Shown in pieces: positions 6,588-11,106 of a DNA stretch of 11,106 nucleotides. The DNA comes from Candidatus Bathyarchaeota archaeon (GTDB lineage Archaea; Thermoproteota; Bathyarchaeia; RBG-16-48-13; GCA-020355125). Position 1 is the stretch's first letter, and the number at the start of each line of letters is the position of its first letter. The translations under genes and the position numbers were made by a program. The stretch spans positions 1 through 11,106 of the forward strand of contig JAOZHK010000056.1 in NCBI GenBank assembly GCA_026014905.1, read 5' to 3'. The notes beneath the pieces were generated by a model that saw nothing but the letters and a program-made list of their open reading frames with translations, made no database searches and was not told the DNA's origin.

Positions 6588-7499
6588 CTACTTTGTATGC
6601 TCAAAGTTGTTCGCTTTTTTCAAGGCAATACTGATTACTTTATTAGCTTTCACGCGCGCGATTACCTTCTTTATCAGAATGTCATCGAAGAAATCTATTG
6701 TTTTCTGCATTATTTCTTGAAGAGATGGTTCGATTACCGCATTTGTTGGATTCGGGATAAAGTAGTGATCGCCATTCGTGACCTTGATTAAGGTTACATC
6801 TACCTCTGCTTCTTTAAGTGCTTGATAGAGTAATTCAGACTGGTTGAAGGGCACAATCTGATCCTTCTCACCATGAATCATCAAAAACGTAGGATCATCT
6901 GATGTAACATACGTAATGGGATTCACCATCTGAACTATTTCCTTTCGTTCAGCTAGGAGACCGCCCACAACTCTGCATTCAGGTGAGTCAGGTTCATCGT
7001 GTGTACCTCCCATCTTGGATAGATCCGACGGACCGTACCAATCCACAACCGCTTGCACACGAGATGAAAACCCTTCGGAACCACCGTTACCCTCAAGATC
7101 AGGTACATCACCCGATGTTCCAAGTAACGATGCGAGATGTCCTCCCGCCGAGAGCCCCCAGATACCGATTAAGTCAGGATTGATATAATATTCCTCAGCG
7201 TTTGCACGAAGCCATCGGATAGCAGCTTTGCAATCATGGATCTGAGCAGGAAAAATCGCTTCTCTACTCAATCGATACTCGATATTGACTGTGAAGTACC
7301 CTGCTGCAGCAAAGGGATAATTCTGAGGACCCTTATGATCACCTCGATACCACCCACCACCATGAACAAAGATAATGGCTGGCATAGCTTCTAGAGGTTG
7401 TTTCTTAGGTCGTGCAATGTTCAGCAGTAGAGGGCGACTGCCTGATGTTCCAAAGGCGACATCGTAAATCTCTTCTACGCTGGGTGGTAATTTAAACAT
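6588..7499 (-). CDS. Alpha/beta hydrolase (BD-FAE / acetyl-esterase-like)
   Basis: A 303-residue serine hydrolase of the esterase/lipase group that includes feruloyl- and acetyl-esterases. The oxyanion-hole motif HGGGW is at 46-50. The nucleophile elbow is GLSAGG with S117. The acid is probably D213 in MIHGEKDQIVP, and the base H245 in NGDHYF. No signal peptide is visible, so it should be cytoplasmic. The catalytic domain ends near KTIDFFDDILIKK (about 278). The last 25 residues form an unusual lysine-rich tail that begins at an alternating CG tract (6653-6660), so the original C-terminus may have been altered. The ATG start at 7499 gives MFKLPPSVEEIYDV, a normal beginning for the family. The gene is in the same direction as the SDR upstream, with a 55-base gap. 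Confidence 0.85.
   Translation of the reverse strand: MFKLPPSVEEIYDVAFGTSGSRPLLLNIARPKKQPLEAMPAIIFVHGGGWYRGDHKGPQNYPFAAAGYFTVNIEYRLSREAIFPAQIHDCKAAIRWLRANAEEYYINPDLIGIWGLSAGGHLASLLGTSGDVPDLEGNGGSEGFSSRVQAVVDWYGPSDLSKMGGTHDEPDSPECRVVGGLLAERKEIVQMVNPITYVTSDDPTFLMIHGEKDQIVPFNQSELLYQALKEAEVDVTLIKVTNGDHYFIPNPTNAVIEPSLQEIMQKTIDFFDDILIKKVIARVKANKVISIALKKANNFEHTK
6653..6660. repeat. Alternating CG tract 7, (CG)4
   Basis: Lies in the hydrolase reading frame about 21 codons from its stop, and about 140 bases upstream of the MFS 2 start. Confidence 0.65.
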
Positions 7500-7554
7500 T
7501 GGTAAGTCTCACATCGACATATTCCTGCTCTCCAGTTATGTTTCATCGAATGTG

Positions 7555-8274
7555 TCACACACGCGCGCGTCCCGTTACGTCGAGTGACGTACCATGAAGA
7601 GCACGCGCAGCATCGGACACGAGATAGACAATGACGTCTGCTACTTCCTCAGGTGTCATCATTGTTCGAGTATCGCGATCAGGAAAGATGTCTCGAATCA
7701 TGTTTGTGACCGTAGCTCCTGGACAAACGGTATTGACATTAATATTATACTCCTTTGCTTCAGCAGCTACACACTCTGTCAAGTTGATGAGGGCTGCTTT
7801 TGATGGACGATAGGGCGCTCTACCTTTTCCTCCACGACGTCCACCAATTGATGAGACATTCACTATTTTACCTGATTTTTGATCTATCATATGCTTCAAG
7901 ACATATTTCGTACAGAGAAAGACCCCTGTCAAATTGATTCTCATGACCCAGTTCCATTCCTCTAGTGTAAGATCTACAAGAGACTTGGGCTTGAGATTAA
8001 CCGCAGCATTATTCACTAGAATATCCACATGTCCATAAACTTCGATGGTTTTATTAACCAGGTGTTGCACCTCCGTCTCTTTCGACACGTCTGCTTGTAT
8101 CGCTAATGCCTCACCTCCCATCATTTGGATTTCATTAGCTACTGCTTCGATTTCTGCCATCGTACGGGATACGACCACGATGCATGCACCAGTCTTGGCA
8201 AGTGCAATTGATGCAACTTTACCAATTCCTCGCCCGCCTCCAGTAACAATTGCGACTTGATTATCCAGATTCAA
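7555..8274 (-). CDS. Short-chain dehydrogenase/reductase (classical SDR)
   Basis: A 239-residue NAD(P)-dependent oxidoreductase with a Rossmann fold, resembling 3-oxoacyl-ACP-reductase-like SDRs. Visible: cofactor motif TGGGRGIG (11-18), NNAA (88-91), structural N114, and the active site S142, Y155 and K159 (YRPSK). VCPGATVTNM follows (183-192). The start is TTG at 8274, preceded by GGAAGGGA at about ten bases, the best ribosome binding site in the window. The C-terminus normally ends with a G-x-S-L-x-V-x-G-G segment and a few more residues. Here it reads GTSLDVTG and then RARV from the CG tract at 7562, so the second glycine and the tail appear replaced. That end helps form the subunit interface in tetramers, so activity could be affected. 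Substrate unknown. Confidence 0.88.
   Translation of the reverse strand: MNLDNQVAIVTGGGRGIGKVASIALAKTGACIVVVSRTMAEIEAVANEIQMMGGEALAIQADVSKETEVQHLVNKTIEVYGHVDILVNNAAVNLKPKSLVDLTLEEWNWVMRINLTGVFLCTKYVLKHMIDQKSGKIVNVSSIGGRRGGKGRAPYRPSKAALINLTECVAAEAKEYNINVNTVCPGATVTNMIRDIFPDRDTRTMMTPEEVADVIVYLVSDAARALHGTSLDVTGRARV
7562..7569. repeat. Alternating CG tract 8, (CG)4
   Basis: Flanked by A and T. It encodes part of the last residues of the SDR and lies 63 bases upstream of the alpha/beta hydrolase start. Confidence 0.7.
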
Positions 8275-8331
8275 CGTAAGATTTCCCTTCCAACATGATT
8301 GATGACGAAAGTGATCTGACTAACATACATG

Positions 8332-9068
8332 TTACTTCTCCCCATCGTTAGATTGTGTTGCACGAAAAGCTTTCCTCGCGTTATCAATCATTTCCCGCCA
8401 GGATTGGAGCAGAACTCGGGCGTCGCCTCCAAGTGAGAGCAGCGCGCGCGCCTAGCAGCTAACACATGTGGATGCGTGGTCTGTCCTGGTAATCCAATGG
8501 AGATGGAGTAGTCGGATGGACCAAAAACCACAGCATCCACCCCTTGAACCGACAGGATTGCGTCGAGGTTCTCAACAGCTGCTTTTTCCTCTATTAGAAG
8601 AATAACGAGTAATTCGTGGTTACTCCACTCCAAATAGTCTACCAACGGTATAGTTCCATATCGTCGAGCCCGCATAGTCCCCATTCCACGGACGCCTTCA
8701 GGTGGAAATTTAACTGCCTGTACTGCCCCTTTAGCCTCTTCAACCGAACTGATATGAGGAATGATCACGCCTTGCACCCCTGCTTCAAGTGCTTTCCGTA
8801 CAAGGCGATTCAGTGGTTCTTCATCTAGTCGTACGAGTGGAGTCAGACCGCTCAACTCAGCCGCTCTGACCAGGTGCTCAAACGTTTCCCAGTTGAGGGG
8901 CGCATGTTCAGCTTCAATATACACATAGTCAAAGCCAGCGAGACCCGCGATCTCAACGAGTGTTGGACTATACGTATCTATATGCGTGCCAAGCGCGAGT
9001 TGACCTGTAGAAATCAGCTCTTTCAATTTATTCTTCTTCAAATACAAAGCATAAACACTTCCCAACAC
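8332..9068 (-). pseudogene. HpcH/HpaI-family aldolase gene, broken by internal loss at a CG tract
   Basis: The family comprises class II (metal-dependent) aldolases cleaving 2-keto-3-deoxy acids such as 4-hydroxy-2-oxoheptanedioate to pyruvate and an aldehyde. The first 205 residues are good: NKLKELISTGQLALGTHID near the start, IEAEHAP (51-57), R80, VIIPHISS (101-108), E160 and the GPSDYSISIGLPG block (183-195), through HPHVLAA. Then comes a GC tract at 8442-8451, and the frame runs into unrelated residues and stops at 8388. The true C-terminus is present in another frame from about 8441 to the stop at 8332: LLSLGGDARVLLQSWREM, then IDNARKAFRA. By family comparison about 36 codons between the two pieces are missing. 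The start is weak (TTG 9068 or GTG 9071); GAGG followed by an out-of-frame ATG lies about 20 bases upstream. It follows the nitroreductase with a gap of about 30 bases, probably in one operon. Confidence 0.8.
8442..8451. repeat. Alternating GC tract 9, (GC)5, inside the aldolase gene
   Basis: Flanked by two direct copies of AGCAGC (8438-8443 and 8454-8459) and by CTAG. It sits where about 36 aldolase codons are missing, and about 170 bases upstream of the SDR start. Confidence 0.75.
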
Positions 9069-9101
9069 ATGCCCGACATGCGTGCAGCATTGTTTTCCTC
9101 G

Positions 9102-9692
9102 TTAATTAGCACAGGTATTCCATTGGAGAATTTCGTCGAGGGATCGTTTCGGGACATGTATCACGCCATTCTCATCGAGCCAGTATTTGATGTTCCCATC
9201 CTCAGCAACCTCAGCAACTTGTTTCTCGGCAGCGTATCCTAATGCAACCAATAATATAATATTCAGATGTTCAGGAACCTTGAGAACATCCCTTAGCACT
9301 CCGCGATCGATACCTCCAAGCATACATGACGCAATACCCGCGTCGTAAGCGACCAGGGAGATACTCATTGCCGCAATACCAGCGTCATGTGCTGGGCTCT
9401 CTCGAATGGTCGTATCTAGGAGGATCGCAATATATGCCATGGGAGCTTCATCGTCTGATGGGTAGTACTCTGGGAGAGAGCCCGCCCACCTTGTGGCCTT
9501 AAACACCTTCTGAAGCTGGTCTTTTGTATTCACGATCACATATTTCAGGGGTTGGCGATTTGATCCACTCGGTGACAGCCGTGCAGCATCCACACATCGT
9601 CTCAGCACTTGTTCGGCAACGGGTTTCTGCTGAAATTTTCTCGTCGTTCTTCGATTGATTATCGTTTCATAACTCAAGTCAGTTATCTCCAT
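9102..9692 (-). CDS. Nitroreductase-family FMN oxidoreductase
   Basis: A compact flavoprotein of about 196 residues, the usual size for single-domain nitroreductases, which reduce nitro groups, quinones or enones with NAD(P)H as homodimers. Visible: INRRTTRKF near residues 13-21 with the FMN-phosphate-binding arginines, ARLSPSGSNRQPLKYVIV (38-55), and DAGIAAMSISLVAYDAGIASC followed by LGGI in the second half. The segment VLKVPEHLNIILLVALGYAAE is equivalent to the fragment found at 531-600. ATG 9692 (MEITDLSYETI) is preferred over the adjacent TTG 9695. No Shine-Dalgarno is seen; a TATA-like run lies about 28 bases upstream, so the message may be leaderless. Downstream is the broken aldolase in the same direction. 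Its promoter region is shared, back to back, with the dienelactone-hydrolase-like gene. Confidence 0.88.
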   Translation of the reverse strand: MEITDLSYETIINRRTTRKFQQKPVAEQVLRRCVDAARLSPSGSNRQPLKYVIVNTKDQLQKVFKATRWAGSLPEYYPSDDEAPMAYIAILLDTTIRESPAHDAGIAAMSISLVAYDAGIASCMLGGIDRGVLRDVLKVPEHLNIILLVALGYAAEKQVAEVAEDGNIKYWLDENGVIHVPKRSLDEILQWNTCAN

Positions 9693-9712
9693 CAAAATAG
9701 TTCACTAACGAC

Positions 9713-9726
9713 TTATTATACATATA
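9713..9726 (-). promoter_or_regulatory. TATA-like region before the nitroreductase gene
   Basis: TATATGTATAATAA on the minus strand, 21-34 bases ahead of ATG 9692; spacing consistent with an archaeal leaderless promoter. Confidence 0.35.
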
Positions 9727-9765
9727 CACCATACTCGTCGCACGTGTCTTAATATGTTCAAGTAA

Positions 9766-9775
9766 CGCGCGCGCG
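9766..9775. repeat. Alternating CG tract 10, (CG)5, in a divergent promoter region
   Basis: Flanked by A and T. Lies about 40 bases upstream of the nitroreductase TATA-like region and 45 bases upstream of that of the divergent dienelactone-hydrolase-like gene. Confidence 0.8.
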
Positions 9776-9820
9776 TATGAGCCACGAAATATCGTAGCGA
9801 GCTGTTATAACGAACCATTC

Positions 9821-9829
9821 TAATATATC
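9821..9829 (+). promoter_or_regulatory. TATA-like element before the dienelactone-hydrolase-like gene
   Basis: TAATATATC, about 45-53 bases ahead of ATG 9874, similar to the AOR spacing. Confidence 0.3.
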
Positions 9830-9861
9830 AACAACCATAAGCATATCAATCATCTAAAGAT

Positions 9862-10608
9862 GTGACGAAGGTTATGGATCAACAACGCACAGGGACATCA
9901 ACACATGTCCATCCAACTGAAGATATCCGCCTAGAAGTAGAGGATATTAACTATCCTAGTGAAACCTGTGATGTTCTTGCACATTTTGCTCGGCCCAACG
10001 AGGCGAAAAAACTTCCAAGTGTGATTGTTATTCACGAAAACCGAGGGCTTAATCCCCACACTCGAGATATTGCCGAGCGCGTCGCATTGGAGGGCTTTGT
10101 TACGGTTGCTCCAGACGCCTTAACGCCACTAGGTGGAACTCCAGACGATGTCGATGAAGCTCGTTCGCTGATGCAAAAGCTTGACAGCCAGTCAACCGTC
10201 AAAGATTTTGTGGCTGCCGTCACGTACTTGAAGACCCATCCACAGTCGACAGGAAAGGTGGGCGTTATGGGCTTCTGTTGGGGTGGAGGCATGACCAACC
10301 AAGTTGCTGTTCACTCACCTGATGTCCAAGCCGCGGTTCCCTTCTATGGCCGACAACCGCCTCTTGAGGATGTTCCTAAGATCACAGCTTCCTTACTGCT
10401 CCATTATGCGGGTCTTGACCCGCGAATTAATCAGGGCATTCCAGCATTCGAAGCGGCGCTTCAAGAAGCAGCCATCGAGTACACAATCTTCATGTATGAC
10501 GGGGCAGAGCATGCTTTTTTTAACGATACAGGATCGCGATATCACGAGGCAGCAGCTAAGCTGGCCTGGGAACGAACGATAGCATTCTTAAAACAGAAAT
10601 TGACCTGA
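9862..10608 (+). CDS. Dienelactone hydrolase family protein
   Basis: A 248-residue alpha/beta hydrolase. In this family a cysteine nucleophile opens dienelactone to maleylacetate during halo-aromatic breakdown, but many members have other ester substrates. Visible: HENRGLNPHTRD (58-69) with the conserved glutamate, nucleophile elbow GFCWGGG with C139, acid D186 in AGLDPRIN, and base H217 in GAEHAFFND, so the Cys-Asp-His triad is complete. GTG 9862 and ATG 9874 are both possible starts; AAGG lies too close to the ATG to be a good ribosome binding site, so the choice is open. No signal peptide. It is divergent from the nitroreductase and ends ten bases before the convergent radical SAM gene. 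Together with the CMD-family gene it hints at lactone or aromatic catabolism, by inference. Confidence 0.87.
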   Translation: MTKVMDQQRTGTSTHVHPTEDIRLEVEDINYPSETCDVLAHFARPNEAKKLPSVIVIHENRGLNPHTRDIAERVALEGFVTVAPDALTPLGGTPDDVDEARSLMQKLDSQSTVKDFVAAVTYLKTHPQSTGKVGVMGFCWGGGMTNQVAVHSPDVQAAVPFYGRQPPLEDVPKITASLLLHYAGLDPRINQGIPAFEAALQEAAIEYTIFMYDGAEHAFFNDTGSRYHEAAAKLAWERTIAFLKQKLT

Positions 10609-10618
10609 TGGTATGTCG

Positions 10619-11106
10619 TCATCGTGAGGATGCTGGTTCGAAGCCCATAACCCGATCAGCTGGAGTCTGTTGTTGGAGAGTTTGCCGACGCCATATGTCA
10701 GCCACCGCGGAAACGAATGATTGACAATGCATAAAAAAGCGTTTATATCCTGAGCATAGGTAGTTCAGTCCTGGTGCTCCAGATGGCGTCCTGAGAACCC
10801 TGTTCTTCGGACAGCCCCCATTACACATCGTCCTGACCTCACATTCTTGGCAATAACGGGGCAACGTCTGCCATTTGGCGGTTCCGAATGCTCGTTGTTG
10901 TGGACTCTTGAGTAGTTCGACCAGAAGCGTGTCGGTAATATTTCCAAGGTAATGTTCATGATCGACATAGTGATCACAGGAATAAACATCTCCGTTGTGT
11001 TCGACAACCGGAATGTCACCGCAGGTTGGCTGAAAAATGCACAACGAATGCTCTTGGTGGAAGGCTGTTCGGACAGCCTCTTCGTACATCTGCACTGTGA
11101 CGTGCC
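10619..11106 (-). CDS. Radical SAM SPASM protein, anaerobic sulfatase-maturase-like (C-terminal part)
   Basis: The C-terminal 160 or so residues of an anSME-type radical SAM enzyme. The full family has about 400 residues, so the CxxxCxxC SAM domain lies beyond the window edge. The frame is open to the right end. Visible SPASM landmarks: C in the LCIF...PTCGDIPV segment, VEHNGDVYSCDHYV, LGNI, SPQQRAFG, and the cysteine cluster C-x2-C-x5-C-x3-C in YCQECEVRTMCNGGCP, then GLNYLCSGYK. These bind two auxiliary [4Fe-4S] clusters. In the family they install formylglycine in sulfatases or a related peptide modification; no sulfatase gene is seen here. The last residues (after HCQSFVSAVADIW) are variable and of no known role. 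Confidence 0.88.
   Translation of the reverse strand, partial: HVTVQMYEEAVRTAFHQEHSLCIFQPTCGDIPVVEHNGDVYSCDHYVDHEHYLGNITDTLLVELLKSPQQRAFGTAKWQTLPRYCQECEVRTMCNGGCPKNRVLRTPSGAPGLNYLCSGYKRFFMHCQSFVSAVADIWRRQTLQQQTPADRVMGFEPASSR

Noticed and set aside
522..9775. CG tracts as a CRISPR array or as copies of one insertion element
   Set aside because: There are no spacers, no regular spacing and no shared sequence beyond the CG core and flanking A/T, and no transposase gene.
10601..10625. Intrinsic terminator between the converging dienelactone hydrolase and radical SAM genes
   Set aside because: The gap is only ten bases, with no stem-loop and no T run.

Overview
The window holds a dense set of single-gene or two-gene transcription units for small-molecule oxidation, reduction and hydrolysis. 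There are two major facilitator transporters, an aldehyde:ferredoxin oxidoreductase, a carboxymuconolactone-decarboxylase-like protein, a cupin, an alpha/beta hydrolase, a short-chain dehydrogenase, a (broken) HpcH/HpaI-type aldolase, a nitroreductase and a dienelactone-hydrolase-like protein. A ferredoxin-like protein sits at the left edge, and the C-terminal end of an anaerobic sulfatase-maturase-like radical SAM protein sits at the right edge. I see no tRNA, rRNA, CRISPR array, transposase or phage gene.

Organism: base composition is near 50% GC. Tungsten/molybdenum-type aldehyde:ferredoxin oxidoreductase, ferredoxin and a radical SAM maturase point to anaerobic or microaerophilic metabolism. 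Several genes lack a convincing Shine-Dalgarno but carry a TATA-like A/T octamer about 28-55 bases ahead of the likely start, which would suit an archaeon. Generalist bacterial lineages carry the same catabolic gene set, so the assignment is tentative.

Layout: 1-401 + ferredoxin/zinc-ribbon protein; 402-669 + an odd reading frame ending in a nitroreductase C-terminus; 764/767-1357 + carboxymuconolactone-decarboxylase-like gene, whose stop overlaps that of the convergent MFS gene (1354-2538 -); 2670-4508 - AOR; 4688-5083 - cupin; 5212-6513 - second MFS; 6588-7499 - alpha/beta hydrolase; 7555-8274 - SDR; 8332-9068 - aldolase, broken; 9102-9692 - nitroreductase; 9862-10608 + dienelactone hydrolase family; 10619-11106 - radical SAM SPASM end.

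The most striking structure is not a gene. Ten short tracts of pure alternating C and G (8-10 bases, usually A-(CG)4-5-T) are scattered so that nearly every transcription unit has one on its 5' side. In several cases the tract lies inside the 3' end of the preceding gene. There it coincides with damage: it separates an aldolase into two out-of-frame pieces with about 36 codons missing, sits exactly at the junction of a foreign stretch with a nitroreductase C-terminus, and forms the last codons of the SDR. A second palindrome family built from CTAGCTAG occurs at four unit boundaries and supplies the stop codons of three genes. Whether these are promoter-linked regulatory repeats, recombination or deletion scars, or an assembly/library artefact is the main question this window raises.
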